Origin: Acidobacteriota bacterium
GTDB lineage: Bacteria; Acidobacteriota; Thermoanaerobaculia; Multivoradales; JAHEKO01
Direction: 5' to 3'
Assembly: GCA_029861655.1 (NCBI GenBank)
Contig: JAOTZA010000165.1
Coordinates: 1-7,130 of the forward strand
Length of the DNA stretch: 7,130 bases
The notes under the pieces are model-generated. The model searched no databases and was not told where the DNA came from. It saw only the letters and a list, made by a program, of their open reading frames with translations. Position numbers and translations under genes: made by a program. Shown piece by piece: positions 1 to 5,434 of this stretch; position 1 is the stretch's first letter, and each line of letters begins with the position of its first letter.

Positions 1-536
1 CCGCTGGCGTCGCTATGGCATCCGCCCGCCTTACCGACGATTTTCGGTGCACTGCAGCTGCTCTCGAAAACATCTTCCACTTCTTCGGTCGTTGGCAATC
101 TCCAATCCCCCGGCTGCGAGTGATCCATCAACCCGCATTGGGGCGCCGCCAGGTCTGCGGCGAAGACTGAGGCGTCGAACCAGTTACGCTCCCCATCCTC
201 CGCCTGGCAGCCACCCGGAACTTCGCAGACAAAACAATTTGCGTTCTCGAGCCAGATGAGCGCTGTGACCGTGTCATGCACCGTACCGTTGCCGCAGGCG
301 ATGAAGCGGTGACCTTCGTCATCATCACCCAGGACCGGCCAACACGGCGGGTCGGCCTTAGTCTCGACCGGAGCGCCATCGACCACGATGGCGCTGCCCG
401 TTCCTTGGTGCGACCGCTGAACGAACTCAGCCGCCGGCTCCGGCTCCGGCACGACCTGGTTGACGACCTGCCCCATCGACAAGAACGCCGGGACCACCAG
501 CGGTAGATAGGTGATTCTGCGCATGAGCGTCTCCAT
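1..536 (-). CDS. Lcl/DUF1566 C-terminal domain protein, partial (3' end beyond left edge)
   Basis: The 178 visible codons begin at the ATG at 536-534 and stay open to the window edge, so the C-terminus is missing. Residues 8-21 form a hydrophobic stretch after basic R6-R7, consistent with a signal peptide or N-terminal anchor. A Pro/Glu-rich linker follows (30-37). From about residue 77 the sequence has the DUF1566/Lcl signature: RF..CGNGTVHDTVTALIWLENANC (77-101), W119 with a following Ala-rich helix, CGL (134-136) and GDWRLPTTEEVE (143-154). This family occurs in many secreted bacterial proteins and was named after Legionella collagen-like protein; its biochemical role is mostly unknown, with adhesion or glycan binding suggested for some members. 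Cysteines at 65, 81, 101, 104, 110, 134, 161 and 173 suggest disulfides in an exported protein. The next gene upstream on this strand (stop at 667) lies 130 bp away, so co-transcription is possible but unproven. The family call is firm; the function is not known. Confidence 0.86.
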   Translation of the reverse strand, partial: METLMRRITYLPLVVPAFLSMGQVVNQVVPEPEPAAEFVQRSHQGTGSAIVVDGAPVETKADPPCWPVLGDDDEGHRFIACGNGTVHDTVTALIWLENANCFVCEVPGGCQAEDGERNWFDASVFAADLAAPQCGLMDHSQPGDWRLPTTEEVEDVFESSCSAPKIVGKAGGCHSDAS

Positions 537-666
537 CCTCGTGCTCCTCCTCTTTCGATGCCGCTGCCCACTCGGGTAATCCCCTTCATCGGAGTAAGCG
601 AGAAGGCTCGCGGATTCCGATCACTCGGTTTCGGCGGGGCTCGCGACAACTCGAAGGCGGCGGTCG
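537..666. other. Intergenic spacer between two co-oriented genes
   Basis: This 130-bp stretch between the beta-helix gene stop and the Lcl-domain gene start holds a strong Shine-Dalgarno near its left end. I see no convincing promoter and no hairpin followed by a U-run. The only small stem is CCGA/TCGG near 618-629. A short direct repeat GGCTCGCG occurs at about 606-613 and 638-645. The spacer is compatible with read-through from the upstream gene or with a weak unrecognised promoter. Confidence 0.4.
546..551 (-). promoter_or_regulatory. Shine-Dalgarno for the Lcl-domain gene
   Basis: On the minus strand AGGAGG lies 9 nt before the ATG at 536. This favours that start over the in-frame ATG at 524 (residue 5), which has only a weaker GGAG close by. 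Either start leaves the hydrophobic export segment intact. Confidence 0.6.
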
Positions 667-2454
667 CTACCCGGGCGACTTGGCCGAACGGGCCACTGTC
701 GAGCGGGGCAACACAAGTGGCGTGGTCTCCACCGACAGGACTCCATCCGTCAGGACCGAGAAACCCTCGCCAAAGACCACCCGAGCGCCGGCTCGCAGAG
801 TAAGACTGCCGTTCGGGCCCTTGACCGCGTAGTTGGGTCCGAGCGTGTTGGTGTCGCAGACCTCGTAGGTCTCGGGGCTGACGACCGTGTCGTCCATCAG
901 GTCTACGGTGAGTCCATCGGTCGCGTAGCACTGGCAGTCGGCGATGCAACGGACGGTGATGTCGTAGCTCTTGCCGTCGGCGTAGCCTCCGGCGGGTTCA
1001 GAGACCATTACAGCCAGCAACTCGCCGTCCTCGGCGATCCAGGTGATCTTCGACGCCAGGTCCACACCCCCATCGTCATCCATGGCTAGGAGCTCAAAGC
1101 AACTGATCGCCGGAGACAAACGAGTACTCCAGAGCTCGAGCGCGGTATCGGCACCCCCGCCGAGATTCGAAGTCTCAATCTCGTAGGTCGCTCCGGAAGT
1201 GGGGTCGAAGAACAAGAAGTCTTCATCGCACAGTCGGTGACTCTGGCCTCCGAAGATCGCGAGATCGGTTCCGTTGCGGCAGGAATCATCATCCGGAGGA
1301 GCTGCGCCTGCCGGTGGGAGATCGTTGATGTCGTCGAAGCAACCATCCCGTTCATAGGCCCCGCTGTCGCAGGCTCCATCGATCCGGAACGCGCCGCGCT
1401 GGTCGGTTGAGACGCTGCAGGCCGCCGGAAGATCCAGGGCATTGCTGCCGGCCAGGAGCGCGTGCGTCTGGGTAGGGCCGCCGTTGCTCCGGAGGACGGG
1501 GTCGAGACCGGTCACCGCCGGGCCGAGGCCGCAGCCGAAGTTTCCGCCTTGGTCGGTAGTCATTGCGGCTTGGCAGGTACCCGTGAACAGAGAGTTGGAC
1601 ACTATGAGAGAACCGTTATTGAATATTGTCTCCACGTCGACGGAACTTGGCTCCCCAGACTGATTGGCTACAAAAGTCGAACTCACGATTGTGGTGCCGT
1701 TGTAACTCGCTAGTCCACCGCCTGCACCAGTGGCCGCATTGCCCGAAAAAGTCGAGTTCGTGATTTCTTTTCCACCTAAACTGATCAAGGTCGCTCCTCC
1801 TCCGGACGCGGCCGAGTTTCCAACCAAAAGGGTTCCCTCAATAACCACAGGTCGGCTCCAGAGGTACATCCCTCCACCAGACAGGCCGGCGGAATTGCCC
1901 GAGAAAACGCTGTCGTAAATCTGCGCTGCTCCCGCCAAGGTCGCGCTCGGGCTCAAGACTGCACCTCCTCTCATACTGGTGTCCGGGGCCGAATTGCCTA
2001 GGAAGTGACACCTTCGAACGATAAGTGAGTCCTGAATTCTGACGCCTCCTCCACCGAGAATGCCCAGGCCCGTAGGAGCGGCTCTCCCATTCTCCACCGT
2101 CAGATCAACCAACTCCAACGACCCGAAAAAGTCCGCATCCAGAATCCGGAACGACTCCGCTGAGTTTCTCCGGATCGCGAAGCCATTGCCTTCGATCCTC
2201 AGATCGTCGGTGATCACCGGCAGGCCGTTGCCGGGATTGTCGGCCGTCGTCAGCTCGACATCGGCGGTCATGACGATGACGTCGGTCACGGCGGCCGATC
2301 CGGCCGGGCATCCGGCTCTGGGCGCGTTGGTGTTGGCGGCGATGATGGCGTCGGCCAGAGTGCAGGCCGGGCCGACGGTGATTTCGGTAGCTGCCAGCGG
2401 CAAGACCTGGGTCGCCACGGCCCACAACATCGTCAAAAGTGCAGTCGATCTCAT
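667..2454 (-). CDS. Secreted beta-helix protein with choice-of-anchor Q region
   Basis: The 595-aa protein starts with a likely signal peptide (residues 1-22, hydrophobic 5-21, cleavage near LAATE). Residues 24-110 resemble the opening of choice-of-anchor Q proteins (CTLADAIIAANTNAP at 31-45). A right-handed parallel beta-helix follows, with repeated GNSA/GGG turns at about 153-165, 186-195, 212-220, 238-247 and 263-266, like the GGA/FxxN repeats of polymorphic outer-membrane proteins. The choice-of-anchor Q end motif is at 318-367: DPVLRSNGGPTQTHALL, GSNALD, DQRG and CDSGAYE. Residues 395-505 look like a pre-peptidase C-terminal-type beta sandwich (DFLFFDP, TYEIET, ADTALELWS, YDITV). Residues 529-577 (LTLRAGARVVFGEGFSVLTDG) resemble the 3-coathanger-stack type C-terminal repeat. 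No catalytic residues for a lyase or hydrolase are evident, so a surface or extracellular structural or adhesive role is inferred. AAAGGA lies 9 nt before the ATG. The central part is AT-richer than its surroundings. Confidence 0.88.
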   Translation of the reverse strand: MRSTALLTMLWAVATQVLPLAATEITVGPACTLADAIIAANTNAPRAGCPAGSAAVTDVIVMTADVELTTADNPGNGLPVITDDLRIEGNGFAIRRNSAESFRILDADFFGSLELVDLTVENGRAAPTGLGILGGGGVRIQDSLIVRRCHFLGNSAPDTSMRGGAVLSPSATLAGAAQIYDSVFSGNSAGLSGGGMYLWSRPVVIEGTLLVGNSAASGGGATLISLGGKEITNSTFSGNAATGAGGGLASYNGTTIVSSTFVANQSGEPSSVDVETIFNNGSLIVSNSLFTGTCQAAMTTDQGGNFGCGLGPAVTGLDPVLRSNGGPTQTHALLAGSNALDLPAACSVSTDQRGAFRIDGACDSGAYERDGCFDDINDLPPAGAAPPDDDSCRNGTDLAIFGGQSHRLCDEDFLFFDPTSGATYEIETSNLGGGADTALELWSTRLSPAISCFELLAMDDDGGVDLASKITWIAEDGELLAVMVSEPAGGYADGKSYDITVRCIADCQCYATDGLTVDLMDDTVVSPETYEVCDTNTLGPNYAVKGPNGSLTLRAGARVVFGEGFSVLTDGVLSVETTPLVLPRSTVARSAKSPG

Positions 2455-2664
2455 CGATTCCCGTCCTTTCGGTGCTCCAGGGACGCTCCTACTGTCAAAA
2501 GCGACAATCCAGTCCGGATCGGGTCACTCTCACGGACGACTCGTGCCACAGAGGCAACTCAGCGCCATCGCGCTCGGCCGTTTGATCTGATTCCGAGTCC
2601 TTTTGCGCTTACTGGACGGTGGACAACCAAGCGTACTCAGTGAACCAACTCTGGAGGACCCGCG
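2455..2664. other. Divergent intergenic region between two secreted-protein genes
   Basis: This 210-bp spacer must hold promoters for both divergent genes. It contains the Shine-Dalgarno of the leftward gene (AAAGGA, reverse complement of 2464-2469) and that of the rightward gene (GGAGG, 2653-2657). On the minus strand an exact TTGACA lies at 2498-2493, but the position 17 nt downstream (GCACCG) is not a recognisable -10. On the plus strand TTGATC at 2582-2587 also lacks a matching -10. No palindrome, riboswitch-like fold or credible small ORF is visible. Promoters cannot be assigned with confidence. Confidence 0.45.
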
Positions 2665-4479
2665 ATGACATCGAACCGCCTGCCCAACCGCCCGACTCCC
2701 GCTGCCGCTTCGTTTGTGGTGCTGGCGGCGATCTTCGCCACCCTCTTCGTGGCGCCGATTCCTTCCGGCGGCACCACCGCTTGTTCCTACTTTCACAACT
2801 ACATCGGGCAAAACCCGAGGGGAGACAGCCCCGGCTGGCACAAGCAGGCGCAGGGCGTCGCACACGACGAAACGCACTGGTACCTGTCACAGAAGAACCG
2901 AATCTGGCGGATTCCAGTGGAGCAGGACCTGCGCATTTCACCGCCTCTTCCGCCGCCGTTTGGGCCCCTAAATCCGAAGCCTCACGTCCGCTGCGAGGGT
3001 TCCGACCCGCTTCCCTGGGCGGACTCGATCGAAGTCCCTTGCGCGGGCCTTCCGGACGAGCTGACCGCTCTCGGGCGCGATCATTTCGGCGACCTATCGG
3101 TGCACGACGGCTTTCTCTTCGTACCGATCGACGGCAACGACGGCACCCACATCGGCGTCTTTCGGGCGGACAAGACGCTCACCTACGTCGGCGCGGCACT
3201 CCTCGATCTCGAATCGCTGGGCTGGCTCGCCATCGACCCCGAAGGCAAGCTCTATCTGTCACGCGCCGTCGGTACTCACCAAACCTTCGAGGTCTATGGG
3301 CTCGATTGGAATCTCCTCGTGAGTCACGGCGAGGTCGAAATCGGATACCTCCATGAGCTTCTGGTCCGTGACGAGCTCGACCAACGCGCCTTTCTCACCC
3401 GCATGCAGGGCGGTGTCTTCTCCGACGACGGCCGGCAGCTCTATCTGGTCAACGGTTTCACCGACGAAGACGACTCGACACCCGACGACGAGGACGACTG
3501 GGGCATCCACGTCTTCGAGGTAACCCCGAAAGATCCCGATCCGGCCTGCACCGGTCCGGAGGAAGGCTGCCTACCCATCGCCCGCCGCGTCGCCCGCTCG
3601 ACCAACGGCACCGGTCCATTCAATTTTCAGTTCAACCCAGGCTACTTCACCCGCCAGGAACCGGAAGGAGTGACGTACTGGGACCTCGATGCACCGGGTG
3701 CGCCCGAAGCCGGGGGCAAGACGAGCCTCGGCCTGCCGGTCGGCGGGCAACTCCACGTCATGATGCTCAACAACAACGACCTCGCCGGCGGATTCCCCTC
3801 GGCCGACGAGGTCTACCTCAAGCACTACACGGCCGAGGTCGCCTGCGATCCCGCACCGGGCCTACGCGTGATTCCCCGCGGCATCGACTTTGGCGAGGTT
3901 GGGGTCAAAGATTCGAGGGTCGAGATCCTCGAACTCAGAAACGAGGGTGACGCGGCCCTCGCGATCTCGGATCTGACCCTGATGTCGGAGGGCGGCCACT
4001 TCGGCTTCCCCTCCATGCCGGTGCCGCCGATCGTGCTTCCACCGAATACCTCGGCCAGCTTGCTGGTCGAGTTCGCGCCGACCGAGGGCGGCGATCTGAG
4101 CGGCGCGGTGACCATCGAGAGCGACGATCCGGACGATCCCCTCCTGATTGTGCCCCTCGCCGGAATCGGCCGCACGCTCATCGAACAGGCTCAAGACCTC
4201 GTCGCCGCTTTCGACGAGGCAGTCGCCTTTGGCAGTCTCTCCGGAGTCGGCCCGGGTCGGTCGGCGGAGAATCGACTCGAGACACTCGGCTCGATGCTCG
4301 AAGAAGCGGCCCTGCTTCTCGAAGCGGGCTTCATCGAGGAAGCCTGCGGCCAGCTCCACGCAGCGTTCTTCCACGTCGACGGCACATCGACGCCAAGCGA
4401 CTTTGTTGCCGGTCCCGCCGCCGAGGAGTTCGCACAGGCGATCCGCGACCTTCGAGAACGGCTCGATTGCGGCGCGTAG
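2665..4479 (+). CDS. Secreted propeller-like protein with choice-of-anchor D domain and FIMAH-like C-terminus
   Basis: The 604-aa protein starts at an ATG 7 nt after GGAGG. Its N-terminus has basic residues (R5, R9) and a hydrophobic core (15-31), a likely signal peptide ending around 32-38. Residues 40-390 contain repeated beta-strand modules with propeller-like phrases: QGVAHDETHWYLSQKNRIWRIPV (63-85), HFGDLSVHDGFLFVPIDG (140-157), GWLAIDPEGKLYLS (186-199) and MQGGVFSDDGRQLYLVNGF (247-265). A strongly acidic loop sits at 267-278 (DEDDSTPDDEDD), possibly cation-binding. Residues 400-502 are an ASH/choice-of-anchor D Ig-like domain: IDFGEVGVKDSRVEILELRN, PPNTSASLLVEFAPTEGGDLSGAVTIESDDPD, VPLAGIG. 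Residues 505-604 are alpha-helical with two similar halves and a terminal Cys, resembling FIMAH-type domains of secreted bacterial proteins. No enzyme active site is recognised; binding of a surface ligand is only a guess. Expression is divergent from the beta-helix gene, and the 3' end abuts the convergent toxin gene. Confidence 0.85.
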   Translation: MTSNRLPNRPTPAAASFVVLAAIFATLFVAPIPSGGTTACSYFHNYIGQNPRGDSPGWHKQAQGVAHDETHWYLSQKNRIWRIPVEQDLRISPPLPPPFGPLNPKPHVRCEGSDPLPWADSIEVPCAGLPDELTALGRDHFGDLSVHDGFLFVPIDGNDGTHIGVFRADKTLTYVGAALLDLESLGWLAIDPEGKLYLSRAVGTHQTFEVYGLDWNLLVSHGEVEIGYLHELLVRDELDQRAFLTRMQGGVFSDDGRQLYLVNGFTDEDDSTPDDEDDWGIHVFEVTPKDPDPACTGPEEGCLPIARRVARSTNGTGPFNFQFNPGYFTRQEPEGVTYWDLDAPGAPEAGGKTSLGLPVGGQLHVMMLNNNDLAGGFPSADEVYLKHYTAEVACDPAPGLRVIPRGIDFGEVGVKDSRVEILELRNEGDAALAISDLTLMSEGGHFGFPSMPVPPIVLPPNTSASLLVEFAPTEGGDLSGAVTIESDDPDDPLLIVPLAGIGRTLIEQAQDLVAAFDEAVAFGSLSGVGPGRSAENRLETLGSMLEEAALLLEAGFIEEACGQLHAAFFHVDGTSTPSDFVAGPAAEEFAQAIRDLRERLDCGA

Positions 4480-4483
4480 CTCG

Positions 4484-4963
4484 CTAAGGAGCCTCGTAGA
4501 GCGCCGGCAGTTCGTGGATTTCGTCCGCGGCCTCGAGAAAGGGGTCGCGCACACGAACCGAGCCATACCGCCTCCCGTGCTCGAAGTCTTCGGAGAGGAT
4601 CTCGTCGAGCCCGTTGACCTCGGCGTAGGCCCAGAGATGAGCGTCGTACCAGGAGAGCTGGTAGGTCAGCGTGCCCCATATCGAGGTTCGGAGTACGGCC
4701 TCGTCGGGATAGAGGACCGGAAACCGCACGATCAGGTCCTCGGCCTCGAGCAACGCAACGTTTCTCTCAAGAAGCGGTGCGCCGCCGAGATCTTTTCGCG
4801 GCCGACCAACCGCCGAAACGAACTCGACAATTGCCTGGTGCGGCAGCACAAGCTGCTCGCGAGCGAGACCGTCGCGAAGCACCGTGACTGCCGCCTTCTG
4901 CTTAGCCGGATCCAAGGGGTCGTGGGCGTAGACCAGGACGTTTGTGTCCACCAGGCTCGTCAT
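4484..4963 (-). CDS. vapC: PIN-domain toxin (VapC-type ribonuclease)
   Basis: The 159-aa protein is a PIN-domain nuclease. VapC-type toxins cleave RNA, often tRNA or rRNA, with Mg2+ or Mn2+ bound by conserved acidic residues. The expected set is present: D6 in the N-terminal DTNVLVYAHD, E47 in IVEFVSAV, D107 in WYDAHLWAYAE, and D126 in ILSEDFEHGRRYG. The ending NPF-like motif appears as RDPFLEAAD (139-147). The length is slightly above the usual 130-145 residues because of a C-terminal tail (about 148-159). Its ATG overlaps the antitoxin stop as ATGA, so translation is probably coupled. The bases before the start are A-rich with no canonical Shine-Dalgarno, which supports coupling. The toxin appears intact. 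Its RNA target cannot be read from the sequence. Confidence 0.92.
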   Translation of the reverse strand: MTSLVDTNVLVYAHDPLDPAKQKAAVTVLRDGLAREQLVLPHQAIVEFVSAVGRPRKDLGGAPLLERNVALLEAEDLIVRFPVLYPDEAVLRTSIWGTLTYQLSWYDAHLWAYAEVNGLDEILSEDFEHGRRYGSVRVRDPFLEAADEIHELPALYEAP

Positions 4964-5289
4964 CGTTTCTTTTTGGGAACCGGCGGCTCTCCGAGGGGTC
5001 TTGGCGGTGTCCCACGGGTGTAGAGCTCTTCGCGAGTCCAGCCACGATCCGAATCCGGACGAGGAGTGATCTTCATCGACTTCTCCCGCTCCCGTTGCCG
5101 CGCGGTAGCCTCATCAAAGAGCCGCAGACGTTCCACCAGGCTCGGCCGCCTGCTCGTAACGCGTGGAGGGACAACCCGGATCTCAGTGCAGGCGGGCCGA
5201 AACTCGATCTCGTCCCCCGGCTCGATGCCGTATTGGGTTGCGATCGCCTTGGGAATCGTGACTTGGAGCTTGCTGGTGACCTTGGCCAT
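4960..5289 (-). CDS. vapB: AbrB/MazE/SpoVT-type antitoxin partnered with the PIN toxin
   Basis: The 109-aa protein has an N-terminal swapped-hairpin AbrB/SpoVT DNA-binding domain at residues 1-42 (MAKVTSKLQVTIPKAIA, YGIEPGDEIEFRPA, IRVVPP). This domain normally dimerises on an operator palindrome. The remainder (about 43-109) is charged and likely disordered or helical: a helix with ERLRLFDEATARQRERE (53-69), then a GWTREELY motif (83-90) seen in other VapB-type tails, then a Pro/basic end in PKKKR. This part would wrap and block the toxin active site by analogy with VapBC complexes. It is longer than many AbrB-type antitoxins (about 75-90 aa). The gene precedes the toxin, as is usual, and overlaps it by 4 nt. 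The only ATG near the start is at 5289, next to TAAGGG about 5 nt upstream. A perfect inverted repeat lies 15 nt upstream and is the likely autoregulatory site. The name vapB rests on the toxin partner; mazE-like is an equal description of the fold. Confidence 0.9.
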   Translation of the reverse strand: MAKVTSKLQVTIPKAIATQYGIEPGDEIEFRPACTEIRVVPPRVTSRRPSLVERLRLFDEATARQREREKSMKITPRPDSDRGWTREELYTRGTPPRPLGEPPVPKKKR

Positions 5290-5298
5290 GATGCCCTT

Positions 5299-5327
5299 AC
5301 TCTAGCAAGGAATCTTCCTTGCCACAA
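5299..5327 (-). promoter_or_regulatory. Possible promoter of the vapBC operon
   Basis: Read on the minus strand, TTGTGG (5327-5322) and TAGAGT (5304-5299) are separated by exactly 17 nt, matching sigma-70 geometry with 3/6 and 4/6 consensus bases. The spacer is almost entirely the inverted repeat, so a bound antitoxin would cover the promoter. The predicted transcript start would fall only a few bases before the ATG, implying a leaderless or very short leader, which weakens the call. Confidence 0.35.
5305..5322. promoter_or_regulatory. Perfect inverted repeat, likely VapBC operator
   Basis: GCAAGGAATCTTCCTTGC consists of two 8-nt arms (GCAAGGAA and TTCCTTGC) around a 2-nt centre and lies 15 nt upstream of the antitoxin start. 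AbrB-type antitoxins bind such palindromes as dimers and repress their own operon. A terminator is unlikely because the loop is only 2 nt, there is no U-run and the site lies upstream of both flanking genes. It could also influence the divergent kinase gene, whose start is 112 bp away. Confidence 0.65.
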
Positions 5328-5333
5328 ATCCTC

Positions 5334-5361
5334 TTAAGATGAACGGGAAACCGGCTAGACT
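5334..5361 (+). promoter_or_regulatory. Weak candidate promoter of the kinase gene
   Basis: TTAAGA (5334-5339) and TAGACT (5356-5361) are 16 nt apart, each sharing 4 of 6 bases with the sigma-70 consensus. This would give a leader of about 65 nt ending at a good Shine-Dalgarno. Such matches arise by chance, so this is only the best candidate in a 145-bp divergent spacer. Confidence 0.22.
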
Positions 5362-5420
5362 CCGCTTACCTTAAGAACGACGCCGAACTGTGCTTCACCG
5401 GGCGCGGTTTCGGACACTCG

Positions 5421-5427
5421 AGGGGAG
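5421..5427 (+). promoter_or_regulatory. Shine-Dalgarno for the kinase gene
   Basis: AGGGGAG lies 7 nt before the ATG at 5435. It favours that start over the in-frame GTG at 5390, which would add 15 residues and has no comparable site in front of it. Confidence 0.65.
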
Positions 5428-5434
5428 CCGATCG

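Larger units (their letters stand above)
5290..5434. other. Divergent spacer between vapBC and the kinase gene
   Basis: This 145-bp region carries the inverted repeat near the antitoxin, the candidate promoters and the kinase Shine-Dalgarno. It also contains CTTAAGA twice, at 5333-5339 and 5370-5376, 37 nt apart and followed by similar bases (TGAACG and ACGACG). The two CTTAAG cores are themselves palindromic. No other gene or RNA is recognisable. Confidence 0.45.

Noticed and set aside
541..600. Considered a riboswitch-like leader before the Lcl-domain gene (GGGGATTACCCG and nearby bases).
   Set aside because: The conserved core of c-di-GMP or other known riboswitches is absent and the pairing is short.
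128..949. Long open frame on the minus strand (273 codons) covering the left end and the end of the beta-helix gene.
   Set aside because: Its translation is Arg/Ser-rich low-complexity sequence. It overlaps the Lcl-domain gene and the conserved C-terminus of the beta-helix gene in another frame, both of which have clear family motifs.
2493..2498. Exact TTGACA on the minus strand as a -35 for the beta-helix gene.
   Set aside because: No acceptable -10 hexamer occurs 16-18 nt downstream, so no promoter was called.
2619..3356. Open frame of 245 codons on the plus strand overlapping the start of the propeller-like gene.
   Set aside because: It is Arg-rich with no motif, is out of frame with the recognised secreted protein, and has no ribosome-binding site of its own. 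It is a GC-rich shadow.
4477..4490. Possible bidirectional terminator at the convergent junction.
   Set aside because: Only 4 bp separate the two stop codons and no stem-loop with a U-run is visible there; termination may be Rho-dependent or lie inside the opposing gene.
4148..5023. Open frame of 291 codons on the plus strand across the toxin gene.
   Set aside because: It is antisense to the PIN toxin and overlaps the Ig/FIMAH-like coding region in another frame; its translation shows no domain.
5305..5322. Inverted repeat considered as a rho-independent terminator.
   Set aside because: The loop is only 2 nt, there is no U-run on either side, and it lies at the 5' ends of two divergent genes rather than after a stop.
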